From: Novosphingobium sp.
GTDB lineage: Bacteria; Pseudomonadota; Alphaproteobacteria; Sphingomonadales; Sphingomonadaceae
Reading direction: 5' to 3'
DNA: 6,023 nucleotides
NCBI GenBank assembly: GCA_021299075.1
Contig: JAJTFU010000135.1
Coordinates: 2,619-8,641, forward strand
Positions 1-5,468 of this stretch are shown here, piece by piece; the first letter of the stretch is position 1; each line of letters begins with the position of its first letter. The notes below the pieces were generated by a model. The model saw nothing but the letters and a program-made list of their open reading frames with translations, had not been told where the DNA came from and did not search any database. The position numbers and the translations under genes are program-made.

Positions 1-548
1 TTTACCAGCCGGGCGCGGGGATCACGATTGAACGGCCCGAAAATGCCGATCCGGACGAGGAGATCCTGTGGCTCAACGGCTCGGTCTATGCCGGGGTTGC
101 CTGTCTCAACGGCTTCCTGCCGTTCCACGCCTCGGCCGTGGCGCATAACGGGCGGGTCTTTGCCTTTACCGGGCCGGGCGGCGCGGGCAAATCGACCCTG
201 GCGGCGGGACTGGGAGCCAAGGGCTTCCCGCTGTTCTGCGATGATACCTTGCTGATCGATCTGGCCACTACCGATCGGGTCCTGGCCATGCCGGGGCACA
301 AGCGGCTGAAGCTGCGCGAAGATGCCTTCGCCCTGACCGGAGCCACGCCGGTCCAGCCAGTCGGCGCCGATACCGGCAAGCACTATGCCCTGCCGCTGGC
401 CGGCGATGTCGGACAGCCGCTGACGTTCGATACGCTGGTCTTCCTGGCCGAAGGACCCGAGCTGGCCTGGGAGCCGATCACCGGAGCCGAGCGCTTTGCG
501 CGGCTTGCAGACGATCACTATACGCAGGATATCTTTGCCGAAGCTGCT
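1..548 (+). pseudogene. HPr kinase-like protein of a lasso-peptide cluster, broken (partial at both ends)
   Basis: The frame read from position 3 is open from the window edge. It shows the HPr kinase/phosphorylase C-domain pattern: a conserved LPFHASAV stretch (117-140), a P-loop GPGGAGKST (171-197) and an Asp pair in LFCDDTLL (240-245) at the Walker-B-like position. A KALP-like segment HYALPLAG and the helix ERFARLADDHY follow. Kinases of this family occur in lasso-peptide clusters (paeninodin type), where they phosphorylate the precursor C-terminus. They are distinct from the PTS regulator, and I infer the lasso role from the exporter and cyclase fragment next door. Kinase-like sequence ends near FAEAA (about 548). 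Downstream the same frame stays open to 812 but only as a shadow of antisense sequence, so the true C-terminus (substrate end) is absent. The N-terminus lies outside the window. A GTG at 138 is an artificial start, because homology extends upstream of it. Family assignment is fairly sure; that the gene is broken is clear from the sequence as given. Confidence 0.75.
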
Positions 549-750
549 CGCCCCAGCGCGCCAGCGCCGCGCCATAGAGCCGGGCCGGATCGCCCGGCGG
601 TTTGGCCAGTTCTGCGGCCAGGGCCACGGCATTGTCGATCCAGCCATGAAAGGCCACCAAGCGGCCATCGGCCATGGCAGATGGCTGCCATTGGGCGGCA
701 CTGGGCTGGCTCTGGTCAACCGGGCGCCACGCGAAGTGCAGGCCCGCCGC
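544..750 (-). pseudogene. Inverted N-terminal fragment of an asparagine-synthetase-like lasso cyclase
   Basis: Read on the minus strand from about 750 down to 544, a stretch of about 69 residues begins AGLHFAWRPVDQ. It continues through LPDGR-like MADGRLVAFHGWIDNAVAL and ends DPARLYGAALARWGEQ. This is the typical start of the glutamine-amidotransferase-like N-domain of alphaproteobacterial lasso cyclases (asparagine synthase-related C proteins): a 'xDGRLxxFHGxxDN' strand-turn and a 'DPARLYGxALARWG' helix. The expected continuation (a GDYAAI-type strand and the synthetase domain with its SGGxDS loop) is missing. Beyond 544 the frame is only a shadow of the kinase gene, and upstream of about 750 it is a shadow of the next sense fragment. 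The open frame runs 478-819, but only 544-750 looks real. It cannot be functional. It could be an inverted remnant of a cyclase gene once in the same cluster, or an assembly or amplification chimera. Confidence 0.6.
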
Positions 751-751
751 C

Positions 752-877
752 GTGCATGACTGGGCCTTGCCGGAAGAGACCGAGCTGGACGCGCAGAAAT
801 TCATGCCGATAGAGTTCACCCTGATGCGCGGGCTGCTGACGGCGCGCTATGTCAATTACATCCGCGGCAGAAACTAG
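752..877 (+). pseudogene. Unidentified C-terminal protein fragment upstream of the exporter
   Basis: A sense-strand frame reads HDWALPEETELDAQKF, then MPIEFTLMRGLLTARYVNY, and stops at TAG 875-877. Amino-acid composition is natural (mixed hydrophobic and charged, amphipathic), unlike the Arg/Pro-rich shadows around it, so this is probably the genuine C-terminus of a protein encoded just upstream of the ABC transporter. The frame differs from that of the kinase fragment (1-548), and the sequence does not look like an HPr-kinase C-terminus, so it may belong to another biosynthesis gene. Upstream of about 751 the frame runs into antisense cyclase sequence, where homology is lost. It has no plausible start codon or ribosome binding site of its own. 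I do not recognise the family. Confidence 0.4.
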
Positions 878-883
878 GACGGA
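876..883 (+). promoter_or_regulatory. Ribosome binding site choosing the ABC exporter start
   Basis: AGGACGGA lies 10 bases before the ATG at 894. The more upstream in-frame ATG at 849 has no purine-rich element in front of it and would overlap the preceding reading frame, so 894 is preferred. Confidence 0.45.
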
Positions 884-893
884 AACCAGGCAA

Positions 894-2594
894 ATGGGGG
901 CAGCACCGGCCGGTCAGGAAGCGATGCGCGATCCGCGCGTGCGCCAGCTGGCTCCCCGCGTCGCCGTGCTGCAGATCGCCGCTGCCCTGACCGAAGGGAT
1001 CGGGCTGGTCCTGCTGGTCCCGCTGCTGGCAGGTCTGGCCGGGCCGGGCAGTGCGGTGGGCGGGCCGTTGGCCGGGGCGATCGCGGACCTTGGCTTGGGC
1101 CGGAACCTGCCGGCGCTGCTGGCGCTGTTCGTGGTGCTGGTCGCCGCTCGCGCCGCGCTGGTCATGGCCCGCAACCGTGCTGTCTTGACGCTGGAGCTGG
1201 CGCTGGTCGATGGCCTGCAGCAACGCGCCTGGCGGGCCTTGCTGGGGGCCGACTGGCGGCTGCTGCAAGGGCTGCGCCGGTCCGACCAGGCCAGCCTGCT
1301 GATCACCAATCTCGACCGGGTCGGGCAAGGGGTCAACCAGCTGCTGCTGGCCACTACCACGGTCGTGACCTTGCTGGCGCTGGGGCTGGCGGCGCTGGCG
1401 ATCTATCCGCTGTTCGCACTGGGCGGCGGGCTGGCCGGCCTGCTGGTGCTGCTGGCCTATCGCGGTTTGCGCGGCCAGGCGGCCCGGCTGGGCGAGGCGC
1501 TGGGCGCGATCTGGGACCGGGTCCACAGCGCAATCGGCGAAGCCCTGGGCGCGCTGCGTTCGATCAAGATCCTGGGCCGCGAGGCCGAGGCCGAGGCCAT
1601 GGTCATGTCCGGCTTTGCCGAGCTTGGCGCCTCGCGGCAGGCCTATCATATCGGCCAGGCGCTGGGTCAGTTCCTGTTGCAGACCGGCGGCGCGGCGGCG
1701 CTGGCACTGCTGGTCTGGCTGGCGCTGGCCCAGGGGCAGCTCTCGGTTGTCACCGTCCTGCCACTGATCGCGGTCTTTGCGCGAGCTCTGCCCCTGATCG
1801 GGATCCTGCAGGAAGCCTGGCAGCAATGGCGCCATGCCGCCCCGGCCCTGGCCGCGGCCGAAGCTCAGATCGCCGCCATGCGCGCCGCCGCCGAAGCGCC
1901 GTTGACCCCGGCCGCTGCACCCGACCTGGCGCGCGAGGCGCGGTTCAACCGGGTCACGCTCCTTTATGCCGGACAGGCTCAACCGGCCCTGGCGGAGGTG
2001 ACGCTGGCGATCCCGGCCCGGCAGATCACTGCGCTGGTCGGGCCATTGGGCGCCGGCAAGAGCACCGTTGCCGACCTGCTCGCCGGGCTGCTCGGTCCGG
2101 ATCAGGGCACCGTGACGATCGACGGCGCGGTGCTGGAAGGCGCGGCACAGCGGGCCTGGCGCGCGCAGATGGCCTATATCGACCAGGACCCGCTGCTGCT
2201 CGCCGCGAGCCTGCGCGATAACCTCTGCTGGGCCGCACCTGCGGCCAGCGATGCGCAGGTCTGGGCGGCGCTGGAGGATGCGGCCGCCGCCGATTTCGTG
2301 CGCGGCCTGCCAGAGGGACTCGACACCCGGCTCGGCGATGGCGGGCGGCGGCTCTCGGGCGGGGAACGGCAGCGGCTGATGCTGGCCCGGGCGCTGCTGC
2401 GCGATCCGCAGCTGCTGATCCTGGACGAGGCGACCTCGGCGCTCGATGCAGACAACGAGGCGGCAATCGCGGCCGCACTGGGCCGCCTGCGCGGCCGGAT
2501 GACGATTGTGCTGATCGCCCATCGCGGCGCGCTGCTCGATCTGGCCGATCGGGTGATCCGGCTTGAGTCGGGCCGGGTGGTTGACGAATCCTGA
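894..2594 (+). CDS. ABC exporter, fused membrane and ATPase domains (probable lasso-peptide exporter)
   Basis: A 566-residue half-transporter that would act as a homodimer in the inner membrane and use ATP to export a small substrate, here probably a lasso peptide (the D protein of such clusters; it would also give self-immunity). About six hydrophobic segments lie at roughly residues 23-49, 72-91, 152-172, 173-190, 261-280 and 283-305. The ATPase domain is complete: Walker A GPLGAGKST (383-391), Q-loop YIDQD with Gln431, signature LSGGE (487-491), Walker B LLILDE (507-512), D-loop SALD and switch His543 in IAHR. There is no N-terminal C39 peptidase domain, so it would not cleave a leader peptide. 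An in-frame ATG at 849 would add 15 residues; 894 is chosen for its ribosome binding site. It lies 16 bases after the preceding stop, as expected for an operon end. The membrane/ATPase assignment is firm; the lasso substrate is inferred from the kinase and cyclase fragments beside it. Confidence 0.88.
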   Translation: MGAAPAGQEAMRDPRVRQLAPRVAVLQIAAALTEGIGLVLLVPLLAGLAGPGSAVGGPLAGAIADLGLGRNLPALLALFVVLVAARAALVMARNRAVLTLELALVDGLQQRAWRALLGADWRLLQGLRRSDQASLLITNLDRVGQGVNQLLLATTTVVTLLALGLAALAIYPLFALGGGLAGLLVLLAYRGLRGQAARLGEALGAIWDRVHSAIGEALGALRSIKILGREAEAEAMVMSGFAELGASRQAYHIGQALGQFLLQTGGAAALALLVWLALAQGQLSVVTVLPLIAVFARALPLIGILQEAWQQWRHAAPALAAAEAQIAAMRAAAEAPLTPAAAPDLAREARFNRVTLLYAGQAQPALAEVTLAIPARQITALVGPLGAGKSTVADLLAGLLGPDQGTVTIDGAVLEGAAQRAWRAQMAYIDQDPLLLAASLRDNLCWAAPAASDAQVWAALEDAAAADFVRGLPEGLDTRLGDGGRRLSGGERQRLMLARALLRDPQLLILDEATSALDADNEAAIAAALGRLRGRMTIVLIAHRGALLDLADRVIRLESGRVVDES

Positions 2595-2598
2595 CGGC

Positions 2599-2625
2599 TT
2601 ACCCAATTGTTGCCCAATTCACCCA
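2599..2625 (+). repeat. Tandem near-repeat with 11-base period upstream of the DUF2141 gene
   Basis: TTACCCAATT (2599-2608) and TTGCCCAATT (2610-2619) differ at one base and are offset by 11 bases, about one helical turn. A weaker third copy (ACCCACTATT, from 2621) keeps the period. The block sits in the 140-base gap between the exporter stop and the DUF2141 start, so same-face binding by a regulator is possible. No convincing -35/-10 pair is visible beside it. It may be chance, although AT-containing repeats stand out in this GC-rich sequence. Confidence 0.3.
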
Positions 2626-2720
2626 CTATTCAGCGGGCGAATCGTAATTGAGGGTAACATCTGGCAAGCAGTGCACCGCAGGCAGGTGCCATATTCGCGT
2701 GCCAGGCTTCCCCAACAGAC

Positions 2721-2724
2721 AGGA
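2721..2724 (+). promoter_or_regulatory. Ribosome binding site of the DUF2141 gene
   Basis: AGGA is placed 10 bases before the ATG at 2735. It supports the start that puts a signal peptide at the N-terminus. The upstream in-frame TTG (2648) has no such element and adds residues that spoil the signal peptide. Confidence 0.4.
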
Positions 2725-2734
2725 TGACGAAGCG

Positions 2735-3241
2735 ATGACCCAGCCCCGACGTTTCCGCGCCGCGGCCCTTGCTCTTGCTGCACTGGCCGCCACCGCTGCC
2801 GGTTCCGCGCCGATCGCGGCCAGCGCGCCGGCGGCGGCAGCGCCCGCCGGGTGCACCGGACCGGCCAGCGCGACCTGGCTCAACGTGGTGGTCGATAACG
2901 TGCGCAACGGCAACGGGGTGATCGCGATCACGCTTTATGCCGACGATTCGTCAAAGTTCCTGGTCAAGCGCGGCTCGCTCTATGTCGGCCGGGTCGATGC
3001 GACCCCCGGCACGACCCGCGGCTGCATCTTCGTGCCGAAGCCTGGGGTCTATGCCCTGGCGCTCTATCATGACGAGAACCGCGATGGCCGGTTTGACCGG
3101 ACTGGTCTGGGCCTGCCGGCCGAAGGCTATGGCTTCTCGAACAACCCGGCGACGCTCGCCGGCCTGCCGCAGTTCCGTTCGGTCCGCCTGAACGTGCCGA
3201 AGCCCGGCCTGACCAGCCGGATCGGGATGAAGTATCCCTAA
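2735..3241 (+). CDS. Secreted DUF2141 domain protein
   Basis: A 168-residue protein of the DUF2141 family (PF09912), of unknown function. It has a basic N-terminus (QPRRFR) followed by a long Ala-rich hydrophobic stretch to about residue 30, consistent with a Sec signal peptide and a periplasmic or outer-surface location. Cleavage probably falls in the Ala/Pro-rich region before residue 45. The mature part contains the family hallmarks: a strand NVRNGNGVIAITLY, two Cys residues (one near the mature N-terminus, one in TRGCIF) that could pair, and the signature LYHDENRDGRFDRTGLGLP followed by EGYGFSNNP. The Asp/Asn-rich loop of that signature resembles a calcium-binding turn, though no binding is proven. 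The start at 2735 is chosen for its AGGA site and signal peptide. The gene stands alone, 140 bases behind the exporter and convergent with the nucleotidyltransferase, so it need not belong to either pathway. Family is confident; function is unknown. Confidence 0.85.
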   Translation: MTQPRRFRAAALALAALAATAAGSAPIAASAPAAAAPAGCTGPASATWLNVVVDNVRNGNGVIAITLYADDSSKFLVKRGSLYVGRVDATPGTTRGCIFVPKPGVYALALYHDENRDGRFDRTGLGLPAEGYGFSNNPATLAGLPQFRSVRLNVPKPGLTSRIGMKYP

Positions 3242-3244
3242 GCC

Positions 3245-3979
3245 TTAACCGTAGATCTCGGGCAGTTCGCGCGGGGCCTGGGCCTCGGCCAGTTCGTGCG
3301 CGCGCGGATCGTCGACATCGAGCCACCAGGCCGTGCCGATGTCCAGCGTCGCCGCGCGGCCGGCATCGGCCAGGCGCTGCATCCCTTCGGACAGGCTCCC
3401 GGCCTTGCCCTCGGCAATCGCGCCGCGAATCGCCGCGGCCAGTTCGGGCGTGGCGAGGAAGGCCCCGCAATCGACCGCGTCATATTCGGGAATCGTCTTG
3501 CCGATGGCGCGGATAAAGCCGCGCTCGTCGAGCTTGACCCAGGTCGCGTCATCGGGATCGACCAGCGGGTTGTCGCAGCGGTAATCGACCGCCAGGGTCA
3601 CGCCGCGATCGGGCCCATGCTGCTGGGCCAGCGCGGTCAGGATCGGGGCGGAAAAGATGTGGTCGGACATCATCAGCAGATAATTGCCGTCAATCACCTC
3701 GGCGCCAGCCATCACCGACCAGCCGTTGGGCTTGGACCAGTCATCCACCCGCTGCGATACGACCGGAATGCCGACGCGCTCTGAAATCGCGGGCAAGGCC
3801 GCCTCGATCCGCTCTGCCTCGTGGCCCGTCACGACCACAACGCGCTTCACCCCCGCTGCCTTGGCCTGCCGCACGCCGAGTTCGAGCAGCGGAACGCCCG
3901 CGATCGGGGTGAGCGGCTTGGAATCGGAAACGTCGCGCAGCCGACTGCCGAACCCAGCTGCAATGATCAGAGCGTCCAT
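3245..3979 (-). CDS. Nucleotidyltransferase, probable CTP:inositol-1-phosphate cytidylyltransferase (IPCT-like)
   Basis: A 244-residue stand-alone nucleotidyltransferase of the sugar-phosphate (MobA/GlmU-like Rossmann) fold. The N-terminal nucleotide loop is LIIAAGFGSRL (residues 4-14) with Lys21-Pro-Leu. KPNGWS (83-88), the metal-site strand MMSDH (103-107, Asp106), IGKTIPEYDAVDCG (159-172) and WWLDVDD (218-224) follow. As I recall the Archaeoglobus IPCT/DIPPS protein, its cytidylyltransferase half has matching elements in the same order (KGNGYS, MGDH, IGK..EFDCVDTG, WMDVDT). I therefore infer that this enzyme makes CDP-inositol from CTP and inositol-1-phosphate in the cytoplasm. The neighbouring inositol-phosphate synthase supports this. 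The start has a GAGG site (3987-3990) 7 bases upstream. It follows ino1 on the same strand by 75 bases, with a hairpin between. Alternatives are another sugar-1-phosphate or choline-phosphate nucleotidyltransferase; the family is sure, the substrate moderately so. Confidence 0.8.
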   Translation of the reverse strand: MDALIIAAGFGSRLRDVSDSKPLTPIAGVPLLELGVRQAKAAGVKRVVVVTGHEAERIEAALPAISERVGIPVVSQRVDDWSKPNGWSVMAGAEVIDGNYLLMMSDHIFSAPILTALAQQHGPDRGVTLAVDYRCDNPLVDPDDATWVKLDERGFIRAIGKTIPEYDAVDCGAFLATPELAAAIRGAIAEGKAGSLSEGMQRLADAGRAATLDIGTAWWLDVDDPRAHELAEAQAPRELPEIYG

Positions 3980-3999
3980 CAGGTATCCTCAAACCCTCA

Positions 4000-4031
4000 A
4001 ACAGAAACGGCGCCGGGGTTAGCCGGCGCCG
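4000..4031 (-). terminator. Rho-independent-type terminator after ino1
   Basis: A perfect 9-base-pair GC stem (CGGCGCCGG 4008-4016 with CCGGCGCCG 4023-4031) and a 6-base loop lie 24 bases after the ino1 stop. Read on the minus strand the stem is followed by TTTCTGTTTG, a fairly U-rich tail. It sits before the nucleotidyltransferase gene, so it may be a partial (readthrough) terminator that lowers the second gene relative to the first. Confidence 0.6.
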
Positions 4032-4054
4032 CTCCTTGAACCTTTTGGCTCTGC

Positions 4055-5155
4055 TTATTCAGCGGCCAGCGCGGTGTCGGCGATGTATTCCTCAACCATC
4101 TGGGCGGCGAGGTCATCGTTGAACTGCTGCGGCGGGTGCTTGCAGAAGTAGGCCGAGGCACCGATCACGGCGCCGCCTTCACCGCGGTCCAGCGCCAGCT
4201 TGGCGCAGCGGATCGCGTCCATGACGCAAGCGGCCGAGTTCGGGCTGTCTTCCACCGAAAGGCGGAGTTCCAGTTCCATCGGCACATTGCCCCACTGCAG
4301 GCCTTCCAGGCGCAGGAAGCACAGCTTGTTGTCCTTCTGCCACGGCACATAGTCCGACGGGCCGACGTGGATGTTCTCGTCTTCGAGGCGCTGGGCCAGC
4401 ATGGCCTGAACGGCTTCGGTCTTCGATTCCTTCTTCGAACCCAGACGCTGGCGGTCCAGCATGTTCATGAAGTCGGTGTTGCCGCCGGTGTTGAGCTGGT
4501 AGGTCCGCTCAACGGTTACGCCGCGGGCGGCGAACAGGCTGGAAAGCACGCGGTGGACGATAGTGGCACCGACCTGGGCCTTGATGTCGTCACCCACGAT
4601 CGGGATGTTCTTGGCGCGGAACTTGGCTTCCCATTCCGGGTTGCTGGCGATGAACACCGGCATGCAGTTGACCACGGCCACGCCAGCTTCCAGCGCGCAG
4701 TTCATGTAGAACTCGGTGGCTTCCTGCGACCCGACGGGGAGGAAGTTGATCAGCACTTCGGCGCCCGAATCCTTGATCGCCTGGACGATGCGGGCCTGGT
4801 CAGCCTCGGCCTCGTCAGAAACGATGAAGCCCTTCTCACCGACCGTGGTCATGTGCGGGGCAACGCCGTCCGACACCTTGCCCATGATCACCTTGGCGCC
4901 GGTCAGCGGCACTTCGGCCTGGAACACGGCGGTGTTGTTCGGCTTGGCGAAGATCGCTTCGGCGATGTCCTTGCCGACCTTGCGGGCATCGACATCGATG
5001 CCGAGCACGAAGGCCACGTCGCTAGCGCCGTAGCCGCCGATCTTGTCGTGGATCAGGCCCTGCGAGGAATTGTTCTGGCGATAGTACTCAACCCCCTGAA
5101 CCAGCGAGCTGGCGCAATTCCCAACGCCAATCATGGCGACCTTGATGGGCTTCAT
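4055..5155 (-). CDS. ino1: Inositol-1-phosphate synthase (myo-inositol-3-phosphate synthase), prokaryotic type
   Basis: Converts D-glucose-6-phosphate to 1L-myo-inositol-1-phosphate (inositol-3-phosphate) with bound NAD+, the first committed step of inositol synthesis; cytoplasmic, probably a homotetramer. The 366 residues match the length and motif order of the mycobacterial Ino1. The NAD-binding turn is GVGNCASSLVQG (10-21). LPVGSQEA (139-146), VNCMPVFIAS (162-171), GDDIKAQVGAT (188-198) with conserved Lys192, LNTGGNTDFMNM (221-232), SKKESKT (240-246), HVGPSDYVPW (263-272), VEDSPNSA (301-308) and SAYFCKHPP (334-342) follow. All blocks expected of the family are present, so the enzyme should be active. 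The ATG at 5155 has AAGGA (5166-5170) 10 bases upstream. It is transcribed toward the IPCT-like gene and ends in a hairpin terminator, and its promoter region contains an inverted repeat. Together with the two flanking genes it points to CDP-inositol or inositol-lipid synthesis. Confidence 0.95.
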   Translation of the reverse strand: MKPIKVAMIGVGNCASSLVQGVEYYRQNNSSQGLIHDKIGGYGASDVAFVLGIDVDARKVGKDIAEAIFAKPNNTAVFQAEVPLTGAKVIMGKVSDGVAPHMTTVGEKGFIVSDEAEADQARIVQAIKDSGAEVLINFLPVGSQEATEFYMNCALEAGVAVVNCMPVFIASNPEWEAKFRAKNIPIVGDDIKAQVGATIVHRVLSSLFAARGVTVERTYQLNTGGNTDFMNMLDRQRLGSKKESKTEAVQAMLAQRLEDENIHVGPSDYVPWQKDNKLCFLRLEGLQWGNVPMELELRLSVEDSPNSAACVMDAIRCAKLALDRGEGGAVIGASAYFCKHPPQQFNDDLAAQMVEEYIADTALAAE

Positions 5156-5209
5156 TATGTCTCAATCCTTCTCGAGCGGCGCAGCGCGGCCCCAATGAAA
5201 GGCCGCCCC

Positions 5210-5215
5210 ATTGTA
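5210..5215 (-). promoter_or_regulatory. ino1: -10 element candidate of the proximal ino1 promoter
   Basis: TACAAT on the minus strand (five of six bases of the sigma-70 consensus) lies 55 bases before the ino1 start. No good -35 hexamer stands 17 bases upstream; that position falls inside the loop of the inverted repeat at 5223-5247, which would fit an activator- or repressor-controlled promoter. Transcription would begin near 5203. Confidence 0.35.
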
Positions 5216-5222
5216 AAATCGC

Positions 5223-5247
5223 GCGCCAAAAGCAAGAAGTTTGGCGC
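5223..5247. promoter_or_regulatory. Perfect inverted repeat, operator candidate for ino1
   Basis: GCGCCAAA (5223-5230) and TTTGGCGC (5240-5247) are perfect complements separated by 9 bases, giving half-site centres 17 bases apart. It covers the -35 zone of the proximal ino1 promoter candidate. Because it is not followed by a T-run and precedes the -10, it suits a dimeric DNA-binding protein better than a terminator. The regulator is unknown. Confidence 0.45.
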
Positions 5248-5382
5248 AGGTCAAGCCGAATAGCGGGATTGAGCGGCCAGCCTTGGCCACCGCGACCTCT
5301 CCCGATCCGGCCCCGAATCCGGCGCTTTCCTGTTGGAATATCGCCACATCCGGTGATTACACCTGCGCAATGCAGGCTTACT

Positions 5383-5410
5383 AGCATAGCACCATTCCTG
5401 CGCGTGGCAA
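5383..5410 (-). promoter_or_regulatory. ino1: Distal promoter candidate for ino1
   Basis: Read on the minus strand: TTGCCA (5405-5410), a 16-base spacer, and TATGCT (5383-5388). This matches the sigma-70 consensus at five of six and four of six bases. Transcription would begin near 5376 and leave a leader of about 220 bases. Just downstream a short CCTGC/GCAGG repeat (5362-5376) surrounds the expected start point. Confidence 0.35.
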
Positions 5411-5468
5411 ATCCGCCGTCAGGCCCTTGTTAGCCGGGGCCCCACACCGCTAAGGGGAGGCAGGGCCC

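Larger units (their letters stand above)
5156..5468 (-). other. Leader and promoter region of ino1, without a supported gene
   Basis: This 313-base stretch is less GC-rich in places than the genes and has no convincing reading frame on either strand. It holds the ino1 ribosome binding site, two minus-strand promoter candidates and an inverted repeat (listed separately). On the plus side it should hold the first part of the CDP-alcohol transferase gene, but no such coding sequence is found. An imperfect TTAGC...GCTAA stem with a GGGGCCCC core lies at 5430-5453, and the transferase homology begins 16 bases later. Confidence 0.5.

Noticed and set aside
549..812. Continuation of the kinase frame after the break
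   Set aside because: The frame is open, but its Arg/Pro/His-rich translation does not resemble a kinase C-terminus. It is the shadow of the antisense cyclase fragment.
852..2606. Very long (584-codon) open frame antisense to the ABC exporter
   Set aside because: It is rich in Gln, Arg and Gly with no recognisable domain, and the sense strand has a full set of ABC motifs. It is the usual antisense shadow of a GC-rich gene.
2648..2734. Upstream TTG start for the DUF2141 protein
   Set aside because: It has no ribosome binding site, and the added 29 residues would place a Cys/Arg-rich segment before an evident signal peptide.
4136..5263. 375-codon open frame antisense to ino1
   Set aside because: It is rich in His, Asp and Val with no family features, and mirrors the codon bias of a well-conserved sense gene.
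5162..5347. Possible 61-codon leader peptide (minus strand, GTG start) upstream of ino1
   Set aside because: It has no good ribosome binding site and little third-position GC bias, and it runs through the promoter -10 and inverted repeat. Too weak to call a gene.
5430..5453. TTAGC...GCTAA stem with GGGGCCCC core as a terminator
   Set aside because: The stem is imperfect with a bulge, and no T-run follows on either strand.
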